From Ectothiorhodospira mobilis (GTDB lineage: Bacteria; Pseudomonadota; Gammaproteobacteria; Ectothiorhodospirales; Ectothiorhodospiraceae), in the NCBI RefSeq assembly GCF_016584115.1, contig NZ_NRSK01000012.1:1-64000 (forward strand): a DNA stretch of 64,000 nt, in the 5' to 3' direction. The notes under the pieces are model-generated. The model did not search any database. It saw only the letters and a list, made by a program, of their open reading frames with translations, and was not told the origin of the DNA. Position numbers and translations under genes: made by a program. The first letter of the stretch is position 1. Every line of letters begins with the position of its first letter. Below are positions 15,527 through 24,809 of this stretch, one piece after another.

Positions 15527-18436
15527 TCAGTGCATCAGTGTCTTCCAGATCTGCCGGACCCGGTCGCGCTCCTGGCGCCAATCCTCGCCACCGACCCGTG
15601 CCGGCTGATCCTGCAGGGTGAGCTCGTGGATGCGGTCCCGGAAGGCCCGGTAGGTATCCATGAGGAACAGGGCGTCCTCCCGGGGGATCAGGCCCGTCTC
15701 CATGAGGGTCTCGAGGATGCGGACATTGTCCGGATAGGTGGTCAGCCCCGGGTGGCGATCCGCATGGGCCAGGACCAGATATTGCACCATAAATTCGATA
15801 TCCGCGATACCGCCGGGGTCCTTCTTGAGATCGAAAAGGCCGGGATCGCGGCTGGCATGTTCCTTCCACATCTTCTCGCGCATCTCCCGCACCTGGCGCC
15901 GCAGTTCCTCCGCATCCCGCTGGCGGGACAGCACGCGGGCGCGCATGGCCTGGAAGGCCTCGGCGATGCGCCGGTCCCCGGCCACGGGGCGGGCCCGAAC
16001 CAGGGCCTGGTGCTCCCAGGTCCAGGCGGAGTGCAGCTGATAGTCCTCGAAGGCGTCCAGGCTCACCACCAGCAGCCCCGCGGCGCCGCTGGGGCGCAGG
16101 CGGGTGTCCACCTCATAGAGGCGGCCGGCGCCGGTGAAGGCCCCGAGAAAGTGCAGCACCCGCTGCGCCAGGCGGGCGAAGAACTCGCTGTTGTCCAGGC
16201 TGCGCCCGCCATCGGTGCAGGCCTGTTCGCCCCGGCTGTCATGGAGAAAGACCAGGTCCAGGTCCGAACCATAACCCAGCTCCAGCCCCCCCAGCTTGCC
16301 GTATCCCACCACGGCGAAACCGGGGGTGTGGGTCTCCCCGTCCACGACACAGCGGGGCCGGCCGTAGCGGGCCACCATCTGCTGCGTCACCAGGGTCACC
16401 ACCTTCTCCAGGATCACCTCGGCGATCCAGGTGAGATGGTCGCTCACCTGCATCACCGGCAGCACGTCCATGATGTCCGCCGCCGCCACCTTGAGCACCT
16501 GCACCTGCTTGAACAGGCGCAGCCGGTCCATCACCTGCTCCAGGTCGTCCAGGGGCACCTGGACCAGCTCCTCCTCCATGGCCGCCGCCAGGCCATGGCG
16601 GTCGGGCGGATCGTAGAGGCTGCGGGGATCCAGGAGCTCGTCCAGCAGCAGCGGGTGCCGGGTGAGATGTTCAGCGATCCAGGGGCTGGCCTGGCACAGC
16701 CGCGCCAGCTGGGACAGGGCCAGGGGGTTCTCCACCAGCAGGGAGAGATAGACCGAGCGCCGGGCAATGGTCTGAACCAGGCGCAACAGCCGGTCCAGGG
16801 TCACGTCCGGGGCCTCCAGCCCCGACAGCAGTCCCAGGATCAGGGGCATGAGCCGGTCCAGGCGACCCCGGCCGGTGGCGGTGAGGGCACGGCAGGTGCT
16901 GCTTTCGCGCAGCTGGTCCAGATGCTCCAGGGCCCGGGCAGGTTCCTCCAGGCCCAGTTCCTGCAACACCCCCAGGGCCCGTTCCCGGCCCAGGCCGCCC
17001 CCCCAGAGGGCGGCCAGCTCCCGATGGGTCTCGGTCTGGGAGGAGGCCTCGTCCTCCTCGTCCACCCGCTGCGGCGCGGCGAAGACCTGCTCGAACTGCT
17101 CATGCACCCACTGCATGTGCCGCTCCAGGGTCTGGTGGAAGGCCGGCCAGTCGTCGAATCCCATGGACCGGGCCAGACGCAGGCGGGCGGCCGGCTCCGT
17201 GGGCAGGCAGTGGGTCTGCTGGTCCGCCACCATCTGCAGGTGGTTCTCCGTGCGCCGCAGGAAGGCATAGGCCTCCAGCAGCTGTTCGACGGCATAGGCC
17301 GGGATCAGGTCCTGCTCCGCCAGGCGCCGCAGTACGGGGACGATGCCCCGCAGCTGCAGGGAGGGATCGCGGCCGGCGCGGATGAGCTGGAAGGCCTGGC
17401 CCACGAACTCCACCTCGCGGATGCCCCCCGCCCCCAGCTTGATGTCCGCCTCCTTGCCCTTGCGCGCCGCCTCCCGGTTGATCAGGGCCTTCATCTCCCG
17501 CAGGGAGGCGAAGGCGCCGTAGTCCAGATAACGACGATAGACAAAGGGGCGCAGCAGGGCCTGCAGGTGATCGGCGCTGTCCCGGTCACCGGCCACGGCC
17601 CGGGCCTTGATGAGGGCGTAACGCTCCCATTCCCGGCCATGGCTCTCGTAGTAGTCCTCCAGGGCGTCGAAGCTCATCACCAGGGGACCGGCATCGCCGA
17701 AGGGGCGCAGGCGCATGTCCACGCGGAAGACGAAGCCGTCGGCGGTCTGCTCGTGCAGGACCTTGATCAGGCGCTGCCCCAGGCGGATGAAGAACTGCTG
17801 GTTCTCCAGGGGCCGTGCCCCGTCGGTCTCCCCGGGCTGGGGATAGGCGAAGATGAGGTCGATGTCGGAGGAGAAGTTGAGTTCGCCCCCACCCAGCTTG
17901 CCCATGCCCAGCACCACCAGGCGCTGGGGGATGCCGCCGGCATCCCGGGGCTCGCCGTGCCGGCGCACCAGGTCCGCGTGCAGCCAGTCCAGGGCGGCAT
18001 CGATGAGCCCCTCCGCCAGGTGGGTGAGATCCGCCAGGGTCTCCTCCAGGGGGGCGGCCCCAAGGAGATCACGCCAGGCGATGCGGCACATCTCCCGGTG
18101 GCGCAGCCGGCGCAGGGCGCGCATCAGGTCCGTCTCGTCGCTGACCGTCTCCAGGGCGTGCCGGATGCGCTCCCGCAGCCCCTGACCCGACGGGTCGGCC
18201 TGGTCCAGGTCGCCGGAGTGCAGCAGCTCCAGGAACAACGCGGGGCGGCGCACGGCGGTGCGGGCCACGAAATCGCTGTGGTACCAGAGGGACCCCAACC
18301 CTTCCGGCCAGGGCCCCGGTTCCAGCCCCTGGGCCCTGCAGGCCTCCAGGAAATCCGCCGCCAGGTGGCGCACCCCCTCGCGGGCCGCTTCGGGGACCCC
18401 TTCCAGGGGCAGTTGTTCGGGGGACGGCAGGGTCAT
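15527..18436 (-). CDS. glnE: Bifunctional glutamine synthetase adenylyltransferase / deadenylase
   Basis: This 969-residue cytoplasmic enzyme switches glutamine synthetase off by adding AMP and on by removing it, under PII control. It holds two nucleotidyltransferase domains in the family order. The N-terminal adenylyl-removase has LGGGELNFSSDIDLIFAYP near residues 183-201; the C-terminal adenylyl-transferase has GKLGGLELGYGSDLDLVFLH near residues 710-729. Both keep the metal-binding D-x-D. Length is close to E. coli GlnE (946). The next gene downstream on the same strand is ilvE, 89 bp away; upstream, a 60-bp gap follows the PilU-like gene. Confidence 0.97.
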   Translation of the reverse strand: MTLPSPEQLPLEGVPEAAREGVRHLAADFLEACRAQGLEPGPWPEGLGSLWYHSDFVARTAVRRPALFLELLHSGDLDQADPSGQGLRERIRHALETVSDETDLMRALRRLRHREMCRIAWRDLLGAAPLEETLADLTHLAEGLIDAALDWLHADLVRRHGEPRDAGGIPQRLVVLGMGKLGGGELNFSSDIDLIFAYPQPGETDGARPLENQQFFIRLGQRLIKVLHEQTADGFVFRVDMRLRPFGDAGPLVMSFDALEDYYESHGREWERYALIKARAVAGDRDSADHLQALLRPFVYRRYLDYGAFASLREMKALINREAARKGKEADIKLGAGGIREVEFVGQAFQLIRAGRDPSLQLRGIVPVLRRLAEQDLIPAYAVEQLLEAYAFLRRTENHLQMVADQQTHCLPTEPAARLRLARSMGFDDWPAFHQTLERHMQWVHEQFEQVFAAPQRVDEEDEASSQTETHRELAALWGGGLGRERALGVLQELGLEEPARALEHLDQLRESSTCRALTATGRGRLDRLMPLILGLLSGLEAPDVTLDRLLRLVQTIARRSVYLSLLVENPLALSQLARLCQASPWIAEHLTRHPLLLDELLDPRSLYDPPDRHGLAAAMEEELVQVPLDDLEQVMDRLRLFKQVQVLKVAAADIMDVLPVMQVSDHLTWIAEVILEKVVTLVTQQMVARYGRPRCVVDGETHTPGFAVVGYGKLGGLELGYGSDLDLVFLHDSRGEQACTDGGRSLDNSEFFARLAQRVLHFLGAFTGAGRLYEVDTRLRPSGAAGLLVVSLDAFEDYQLHSAWTWEHQALVRARPVAGDRRIAEAFQAMRARVLSRQRDAEELRRQVREMREKMWKEHASRDPGLFDLKKDPGGIADIEFMVQYLVLAHADRHPGLTTYPDNVRILETLMETGLIPREDALFLMDTYRAFRDRIHELTLQDQPARVGGEDWRQERDRVRQIWKTLMH

Positions 18437-18496
18437 CCCCTCAGCTTACCCGCAACGCCGCGCCCAAGACCATACCTGCCGGAGTCCCTGTTGAAC

Positions 18497-19579
18497 TCAG
18501 GGGGCGGGTGCACCGCGCTGGCGCACGGCCTCAAACTCGGCCTTGTCCAGGGCCTGGTGATAGGCCTCGGCCCCGGTGATGACCCCCGCGTCCAGGAGCC
18601 GGCGCAGGGCGGCGTCCCGGGTCTGCATCCCCACCAGGGCACCGGCCTGCATGGTGCCCAGGAGCTGATCGGTGCGCCCCTCGCGGATGAGATTGGACAC
18701 CGCCGGGGTGTTCACCAGCACCTCCACGGCGGCCACACGCCCGCGGCCATCGGCACGCCGCGCCAGCTGCTGCGAGATGACCCCCCGCAGGGAGGTGGAG
18801 AGCATGGCCCGGATCTGGGACTGCTTTACCGACGGGAAGGTGTTGATGATGCGGTCCATGGCGGCGGCGGCGCCGTTGGTGTGCAGCGTGCCCAGCACCA
18901 GGATGCCGGTCTCGGCCGCGGTCACCGCCAGGGAGATGGTCTCCAGGTCGCGCATCTCCCCCACCAGGATCACGTCCGGGTCCTCCCGCAGGGCCGAATG
19001 CAGGGCCTCGGCGAATCCGGGGGTGTGCAGCCCCACCTGGCGCTGACTGATGAGGCAGCGCCGGCGTTCGTGGAGGAACTCGATGGGGTCCTCGATGGTG
19101 AGGATGTGGCCGCGGCGGTTGCGGTTGATGGCATCGATCATGGCGGCCAGGGTGGTGGATTTGCCCGATCCGGTCTTGCCCGCCACCAGGATCAGGCCGT
19201 TGCGCTGCATGGCCAGATGGCCGACCACCGGCGGCATTTCCAGTTCCTCCAGGGACAGGGTGCGATCCGGGATGGCACGGAACACCACGGCCAGGCCGTT
19301 GAGTTGGCGCAGCAGGTTGACGCGAAAACGGGCCAGGCCCTCGATGGCGTGGGCGAAGTCCGCGCCGTCCTCCCGCTCAAAGACCTCCCGGGCAGTGTCG
19401 GGCAGGATCTCCGCCACCACGGCGTCCAGTTCGGCGGCGGTCAGCGGCTGGGTATCCAGTTGCACCAGTTCGCCGTTCAGCCGGATGCGCGGCGGGCTCC
19501 CCGCCACCAGGTGCAGGTCCGATCCACCGCGCTCCACCAGGGTGCGCAACAGGCTCTCCGACTGACGCATCGGCTTCAT
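18497..19579 (-). CDS. PilU-type secretion/retraction ATPase
   Basis: This 360-residue PilT/PilU-family ATPase has SDLHLVAGSPPRIRLNGEL at the N-terminus, Walker A GKTGSGKSTT (about residues 132-141), the Asp box TIEDPIEFLH, Walker B GEMRDLET, and the His box LGTLHTNGAAAAMDRI. It is predicted to power type IV pilus retraction as a hexamer at the inner membrane. It overlaps the paralogue upstream by ATGA, and lies in an operon led by a HEAT-repeat kinase rather than beside pilus structural genes. Whether it is pilU itself or an additional copy cannot be told without the rest of the genome, so I give no symbol. Confidence 0.9.
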   Translation of the reverse strand: MKPMRQSESLLRTLVERGGSDLHLVAGSPPRIRLNGELVQLDTQPLTAAELDAVVAEILPDTAREVFEREDGADFAHAIEGLARFRVNLLRQLNGLAVVFRAIPDRTLSLEELEMPPVVGHLAMQRNGLILVAGKTGSGKSTTLAAMIDAINRNRRGHILTIEDPIEFLHERRRCLISQRQVGLHTPGFAEALHSALREDPDVILVGEMRDLETISLAVTAAETGILVLGTLHTNGAAAAMDRIINTFPSVKQSQIRAMLSTSLRGVISQQLARRADGRGRVAAVEVLVNTPAVSNLIREGRTDQLLGTMQAGALVGMQTRDAALRRLLDAGVITGAEAYHQALDKAEFEAVRQRGAPAP

Positions 19580-20670
19580 CCTCCGGCCAGGTCGATGCGC
19601 GGCAGCAGACCCGCATCGGTGACGTATCGCTGGAAGGCCTGCTTGTCGCTGGCGTAACGGTAGGCATCGTCCGGATCCACCTCGCCCCGCTGGATGGCCT
19701 CCAGCAGGGCCTGGTCCAGCAGCTGCATGCCCTGATCCCGCCCCGTCTGCATCTGCGAGGGGATCTGATGCACCTTGTCGGTCATGATCATGCGGGCGAT
19801 GGCCCGGTTCACCCGCATACACTCCGCCACGGCGCGGCGGCCCCGACCGTCCGCGGTCTTCACCAGGGTCTGGGTGACCACGCCGTGCAGATTCTGGGCG
19901 AGGAAGGTCTTGCCCTGCTCCCGCTGCTGCGGCGGCAGGGCGTCCAGGATGCGGTCGATGGTCTTCACCGCCGAGGTGGTGTGCAGCGTGGACAGGACCA
20001 GATGCCCCGTCTCGGCGGCGATCATGGACATGATCACCGAGTCCGTGTCCCGCAGCTCCCCCACCAGGATCACGTCCGGATCCTGGCGCAGGGCCGCGCG
20101 CAGGCCGGCGGCGTAACCGGGTACGTGGGTCCCCACCTCCCGCTGGATCACCTGGGCGCGGCGGTTGCGGTGGACGAACTCCACCGGGTCCTCCAGGCTG
20201 ACGATATTCACCGCGCGTTCGGCGTTGATGTGGTCGATGAGGGCCGCCAGGGTGGTGGACTTGCCCGTGCCGGTGGAGCCGGTCACCAGCACCATGCCCT
20301 GGGTGTGGTCCACCAGCTCCCCCAGCACCGGCGGCAGACCCAGGGTCTCCAGGGCGGGGACCTGGGCGGGGATGTGACGGAAGGTGGCGCCCACCCCCGT
20401 GGCCTTGCGGAAGAGGTTGGCGCGAAAACGCCCTTCGTGGGCATCCACATAGGCGAAATCCAGGTCCTCCCCCCCCTGGAAGCGCTGGCGCTGGGCCGGG
20501 GTCAGGATCTCCAGGACGTAGGCCTCCAGTTCCCGGTCCCCCAGATCCCGGAAGCGGATGGGCATGAGCTCACCGTTCATGCGCAGCATGGGGGGCACCC
20601 CCACCGCCAGGTGCAGGTCGGAACAGCCCTGTTCCCGGGCCAGCTTGAGAAAGGCATCGATTCTCGGCAT
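19576..20670 (-). CDS. PilT-type twitching ATPase
   Basis: This 364-residue PilT-family ATPase opens with a cyclic-nucleotide-like N-domain containing SDLHLAVGVPPMLRMNGEL, then Walker A GSTGTGKSTT, Asp box SLEDPVEFVHR, Walker B GELRDTDS and His box LSTLHTTSAVKTIDRI. The C-terminal ASDKQAFQRYV stretch is like that of PilU and related paralogues, not the AIRNLIRE box of classical PilT (IARMIMTDKVHQIPSQMQTG takes its place). The start ATG 20670 shares its A with the kinase stop (TGATG), so the two are translationally coupled. It likely forms hetero- or parallel hexamers with the next gene product. Confidence 0.9.
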   Translation of the reverse strand: MPRIDAFLKLAREQGCSDLHLAVGVPPMLRMNGELMPIRFRDLGDRELEAYVLEILTPAQRQRFQGGEDLDFAYVDAHEGRFRANLFRKATGVGATFRHIPAQVPALETLGLPPVLGELVDHTQGMVLVTGSTGTGKSTTLAALIDHINAERAVNIVSLEDPVEFVHRNRRAQVIQREVGTHVPGYAAGLRAALRQDPDVILVGELRDTDSVIMSMIAAETGHLVLSTLHTTSAVKTIDRILDALPPQQREQGKTFLAQNLHGVVTQTLVKTADGRGRRAVAECMRVNRAIARMIMTDKVHQIPSQMQTGRDQGMQLLDQALLEAIQRGEVDPDDAYRYASDKQAFQRYVTDAGLLPRIDLAGG

Positions 20671-23111
20671 CAGTCGGTCTCCCCGGGGGCCGCCCCCCGG
20701 TGCGCATCCCCGCCGGCGGGCGGGCACCCCCCCTGGAGGAACTCTAGCAGAGCCGCGCGCACCGCCCCCATGGAGGCGGGCCGGTCGGCGGGTTCCACGG
20801 CCATCATCCCCTGGACCAGGGCATTGAGCCGGGGATCGATGGCCGGATTCAATTCCACGGGGGGCGTGGCCCGGCCCTGCACGTGCTGGTAGACCAGGGC
20901 GATCTGATCCTCGCCCTCGAAGGGGGGGCGGCCGGTGAGCATCTCATAGAGCACCACCCCCAGGGCATAGATGTCGGCACTGGCGGTCACACGGCCGCCG
21001 GTGGCCTGTTCGGGGGCCATGTACCGGGGCGTGCCCACCAGGATACCGGTGCGGGTGAGGCGGGTGTCGCCCCCCCCGGTGACCGCGGCGATACCAAAGT
21101 CCACGATCTTCACCAGACCGTGCTCATTGATGAGTACGTTGCCGGGTTTCAGGTCGCGGTGGATGACCCCCACCTCGTGGGCCGCCGCCATGCCGGCGGC
21201 CACGGCGGCGGCATGGCGCACAGCCTGCTCCTGGGGCAGCGGGGCCTGTTGGCGCAGCAGGGCGGCCAGGGTCTGCGACGGGAAGTACTCCATGGAGATG
21301 GCCAGGGCCCCGCCCACGGAGAGGAAATCGAAGATGCGGATGACATTCTCGTGGGTGATGCGGCGCGACAACCGCAACTCCTGCACGAACCGCCGGATCA
21401 TCTCCTCGTCCGTGGCCAGCCGGGAATTCATCACCTTGAGGATGATGCGCTCGGCGATCATCACGTCCTCCATGAGCAGGACGCTGCCGAAGGCCCCGCG
21501 GCCGACGCGGCGCACGAAGCGGTAGCGTTCCCCCAAGAGGTCCCCGGGGGCGAGGGCATCCACTTCCAGCCCCGGTCCGCGCACGACACGCCCCGCCAGG
21601 GCCCGGCCCTCGGTATCATCGCCGGCGAGGGCGGTGACCGTGGACCCGTCCGCCCCACCGGCGCGGGATGCAGATACGGCGAAACGCGCCTCCAGGTGGT
21701 CCGCCGTATCCCGGGCGAGATCGCCCCATTCCCCACCGCTCCTCTGCGCGTCGCGGCGCAGGGCCGTGAGGATCGCCCCCACACTGCCGGCATCGGCCAG
21801 CTCCTCCAGGGCATGCACGGCCTCGGTGCGCACCCCCTCCTCGTCGTCCTGCAGGCGTTGCAGCAGGACGGGCACGGCGCGTTCATCCCCCAGGCGGGCC
21901 AGGGCACGGATCACCAGCGGGGCCGCCTCCCGGTCCCGCTGCAGCATGCCCAGCAGGGCCGGCACCGCGGCGCGGTTGCCGATGGCCGCCAGGGCGTCCA
22001 CCGCCCGCTCCCGCACCCACCAGTCGGCATCCTCCAGGGCGGCGACGAGATGGGTCAGGGCGGTCTCATCCTGGGTGGCGTTGAGGATCTCCACCGCCGC
22101 GCGGCGCACGAACTCGTCCTCGTCCCGCAGCAACTGCACCACCGCCTGCACCACCCGCGGGCCGCCGATGCGGGCCAGGGCATCGGCGGAACGGGCCCGG
22201 ACCCACCAGTCCTCGTCCCGGATGGAGACCAGCAGCTGCTTGATGTTGGTGCTGTTGCCGATACCGTTGAGCACCTCCACGGCGGCCCGGCGGACGTACT
22301 CCGAGGCATCCCCCAGAAGCGGCAGCAGATGCGCCGGGGTTTCGGGATCGTTGCGCCGCACCACGGCATCCACCGCCTTCTGCTGCACCGTGAGATCCCC
22401 GTCCCGCAGCAGGGTGCACAGGGCCCCCAGGGGCAGATCCCGGGCCCCCTGCGCCAGCAGGGCCTGCAGGGCGGCGCGGCGCACGCCGGGATCGTCATCC
22501 TGCAGGGCCTCCTGCAGGACGCTGCGCGCCCGGGGCTCCGGGAAGCGCCCCAGCACCTCCATCACCAGGCGACGGATGGCCGGGTCCTTGCCCGAGGCGC
22601 GGTTGATGAGATCGGGCAGCACACGCGCATCGGCCACCTCCCGGATCAGCCGGAACAGGGCGCCCCGGGAGGCGGCATCCAGCTCCGGGGCCAGGCGCAG
22701 GAGGGTGTCGGCATCGAGCCGCTCCCGCTGCCCCTCCAGCACCTCCAGCAGGGCCGCGCGGGGTAGCTCCGGGTCCCGCAGGGCACGGGCCACGCGATGG
22801 GGATCGACCCCCCGGGCGCGGGCCAGTACCTGTGTGATGCGGGCAAGCTGGGGGGCGGGGGCACCCTGCAGCTGGTGCAGGAACAGGGGCAGGGTGTCAT
22901 CGTCCGCCAGCCTCTGCAGCAGTTCCATGGCGCGCACCCCCCAGGCATCGGTGGCGGGGCCTTCCAGGGTCTGCAGCAGCCGCGGCACGGCGGCCCCGGC
23001 AACGCTGGCCAGCCGGGACAGGAGCGCACGGGCCTCGGGTCCGTCCAGATCCTCCAGCCGGGACAGGCGGCGGATGAGACGCTCGGCCCGGAAATCGGCA
23101 AATACGCTCAT
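20670..23111 (-). CDS. HEAT-repeat protein fused to Ser/Thr protein kinase
   Basis: This 813-residue protein has no signal peptide. Residues about 20-470 are tandem HEAT/PBS-lyase-type helical repeats, with recurrent D-x-W-V-R and E-F/Y-V-R-R-A-A-V-E turns. Residues about 530-800 form a complete eukaryotic-like kinase: glycine loop GRGAFGSV, ATP lysine in IILKVM, catalytic HRDLKPGN near residue 650, DFG, and the APE motif MAPEQATG near 697. All catalytic residues are present. It heads an operon with two PilT/PilU-type ATPases through TGATG and ATGA couplings, so I infer that it regulates pilus motors by phosphorylation or uses them as partners. This arrangement is not a textbook one. Confidence 0.9.
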   Translation of the reverse strand: MSVFADFRAERLIRRLSRLEDLDGPEARALLSRLASVAGAAVPRLLQTLEGPATDAWGVRAMELLQRLADDDTLPLFLHQLQGAPAPQLARITQVLARARGVDPHRVARALRDPELPRAALLEVLEGQRERLDADTLLRLAPELDAASRGALFRLIREVADARVLPDLINRASGKDPAIRRLVMEVLGRFPEPRARSVLQEALQDDDPGVRRAALQALLAQGARDLPLGALCTLLRDGDLTVQQKAVDAVVRRNDPETPAHLLPLLGDASEYVRRAAVEVLNGIGNSTNIKQLLVSIRDEDWWVRARSADALARIGGPRVVQAVVQLLRDEDEFVRRAAVEILNATQDETALTHLVAALEDADWWVRERAVDALAAIGNRAAVPALLGMLQRDREAAPLVIRALARLGDERAVPVLLQRLQDDEEGVRTEAVHALEELADAGSVGAILTALRRDAQRSGGEWGDLARDTADHLEARFAVSASRAGGADGSTVTALAGDDTEGRALAGRVVRGPGLEVDALAPGDLLGERYRFVRRVGRGAFGSVLLMEDVMIAERIILKVMNSRLATDEEMIRRFVQELRLSRRITHENVIRIFDFLSVGGALAISMEYFPSQTLAALLRQQAPLPQEQAVRHAAAVAAGMAAAHEVGVIHRDLKPGNVLINEHGLVKIVDFGIAAVTGGGDTRLTRTGILVGTPRYMAPEQATGGRVTASADIYALGVVLYEMLTGRPPFEGEDQIALVYQHVQGRATPPVELNPAIDPRLNALVQGMMAVEPADRPASMGAVRAALLEFLQGGCPPAGGDAHRGAAPGETD

Positions 23112-23171
23112 GAGCGGGGCAACCCCTCCCGAGCGCGCGCGGGCCGATGCCGTGACGGCACCCCGGAAGGG

Positions 23172-23657
23172 TCAGTCCCGGGGGCCCGGTTCATCGGGCG
23201 TGACGCGCACGATGTAGGCCTTGTTGACCAGCGCCGCCTCCGTGTCCGAGAGGAACAGGCGCACGAAACGGTGTTCGTGGATGTTGATGTAATCGAACAG
23301 GCGCGCCTTCTGCGGATCCAGCATCTCGCGGATCACCCCCTCCAGATTGGAGCCGTCCATGAGATGCAGCCGCGCCGGGAGGTATACGGCATAGTCACCG
23401 GGGGGGCCCTCGTCCAGGGTATATTCCATGCGCACCACGGAGTGCTTGTTGTAGAAGCGGAGCTCCCGGGCGCTGCCGCACTCCATGACGAAAAAGGGTT
23501 CCGGTCCGTTGAGGACCTCGGCGGGCTCCTCCTCCCCCGGGCGGTGGGCACTTTGCAGATGGACAAAGAGGGAGCCCAGCACCAGGCCATCGGGATGGAC
23601 CCAGACCTTCACCGGCTTGCGTCTCTTGGGAATCTTCAGCGCGTCTGTATCCACCAT
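23172..23657 (-). CDS. Conserved protein of unknown function upstream of the kinase operon
   Basis: This 161-residue soluble protein begins MVDTDALKIPKRR; ATG 23657 follows an AGGGGGG ribosome-binding stretch. Two parts look structured: residues about 15-35 (VKVWVHPDGLVLGSLFV) and 55-150, with alternating strands such as DYAVYLPARLHLMDG and EHRFVRLFLSD. The strand-rich pattern around DYINIHEHRFVRLF is that of a small beta-barrel, somewhat like a divergent PilZ domain, but the c-di-GMP-binding RxxxR and DxSxxG motifs are not visible. The 60-bp gap to the kinase gene on the same strand suggests one operon. I do not recognise the family with confidence. Confidence 0.75.
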   Translation of the reverse strand: MVDTDALKIPKRRKPVKVWVHPDGLVLGSLFVHLQSAHRPGEEEPAEVLNGPEPFFVMECGSARELRFYNKHSVVRMEYTLDEGPPGDYAVYLPARLHLMDGSNLEGVIREMLDPQKARLFDYINIHEHRFVRLFLSDTEAALVNKAYIVRVTPDEPGPRD

Positions 23658-24249
23658 ACCCCCCCTGCGGCCAGGCCGTGCTGCGGGTTTCACCTCAGTG
23701 GACGCCAGTATGCCGGAAAAGGAGAGGGACTGGGGAGCCGTGTCCCCTTCCCGGCTCCGGAAGCGCCCTGCGGGCGATGCCCCGAAAAGGACCTCCCACG
23801 GGCTTTAAAAATGCCCCGTGAAGGGGTATCTTTGCGCCCGTTCCCGCAGTCGCCCCAGGCCCCCGGGGCCGGGCGCGCGGGGACACTTCCGAGGCCACAG
23901 AGGATCAACCTTCGTATGGACGGCTGTAGTTCAGCACGCGCGCACGTGATGCCCCGGAAGGGGTGCACGCGGGCGGTGCGGGACGTGCGCCGCTAGGAGC
24001 CTCCCGGAACGGTCATGGGACCGCCCCAGGGCTCCGCGCAGCACGCGCCACACCCCCGGATCACACGGCAGACCCCATGACCGGCCCCCGCCAGGGGGTT
24101 CAAGGGCCCCGCCCCGAGGCGGCAGGCCCTTCGTCATCTTCCTGTCGTGCCCCCCTTCCCACGGTCTTCACGCCCGCCGTGCCGGCGGCCCTGCCGCACC
24201 ACCGGTATCCGAAATGTTCATCCCCGGGCGGGGAGGAGGAATCAACGAC
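23658..24249. other. Intergenic region between divergent genes, short GC-rich hairpin motifs
   Basis: This stretch of 592 bases holds no convincing gene; the frames present lack ribosome-binding sites and family-like sequence. It contains three related short hairpin-like motifs built on ATGCCCCG...: at 23776-23790 (degenerate), 23811-23828 and 23949-23965, the last two with a CCCC/GGGG stem and a GTGAA or GGAA loop. It must contain promoters for the flanking divergent genes, but I could not identify a convincing -35/-10 pair. Confidence 0.4.
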
Positions 24250-24630
24250 ATGACTGAAACGATGCACAACCCACACACCGGCTTCCAGGGCATCGAGGCC
24301 CAGGGCATCCATTGGATCGACGAACGCCAGGATCCCGCGCTGCAGACCGTGGACCGGGCGGTGCGCCAGGGGCAGTACCACACGGCGCGCACCCGCTTTC
24401 TGCGCCTGGCGGAGGACTCCCAGATCCGGATCCTGCAGCACATCCCCCAGGCGGATGCGGTGCGCCTGGCCGGTGGACTGCCCACCTATACCGTGGCGCG
24501 CCTGTTCGAACAACTGCCCCGCCCCCTGGGCCGCGCCATCGTCCAGTCCCTGCCCGAGGGCAAGCGTGAAGGGGTGGTGGTGATCCTCAATCACCGGCGT
24601 CGCACGCCCCAGCGCTTTCACCACAGCTGA
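24250..24630 (+). CDS. Small helical protein resembling a stand-alone MgtE N-terminal domain
   Basis: This 126-residue protein starts at ATG 24250 after a strong GGAGGAGG site. The second half, from about residue 40 (AVRQGQYHTARTRFLRLAED, then ILQHIPQADAVRLAGGLPTY), has the helical repeat pattern of the cytoplasmic N-domain of MgtE magnesium channels, including a VARLFEQLPRPLGRAIVQSLP segment. No membrane helices or CBS domains follow, so it is not a transporter. The role is unknown; single domains of this fold can act as protein-protein adaptors. It is followed by tamA 179 bp downstream. Confidence 0.7.
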   Translation: MTETMHNPHTGFQGIEAQGIHWIDERQDPALQTVDRAVRQGQYHTARTRFLRLAEDSQIRILQHIPQADAVRLAGGLPTYTVARLFEQLPRPLGRAIVQSLPEGKREGVVVILNHRRRTPQRFHHS

Positions 24631-24809
24631 TCCTCCTCCCCTCGCGGGCGCAAGGGATGCCCCGGGACAAACGCCGTGCGAAATCGGCCGCGGGTCCATA
24701 CCCGCGGCCTCCCGTCGGCTGCGGCGATTCATTAGAATATCCTGGCCACGCCCCGCATCCGCCACCGCCGCCATCCCCCGGCACCGGCCAGAGGAACCGT
24801 CACCCCGCC

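Noticed and set aside
23918-23960. A string GGCTGTAGTTCAGC that resembles the D-arm start of a tRNA.
   Set aside because: No anticodon arm, T arm or acceptor pairing can be built around it.
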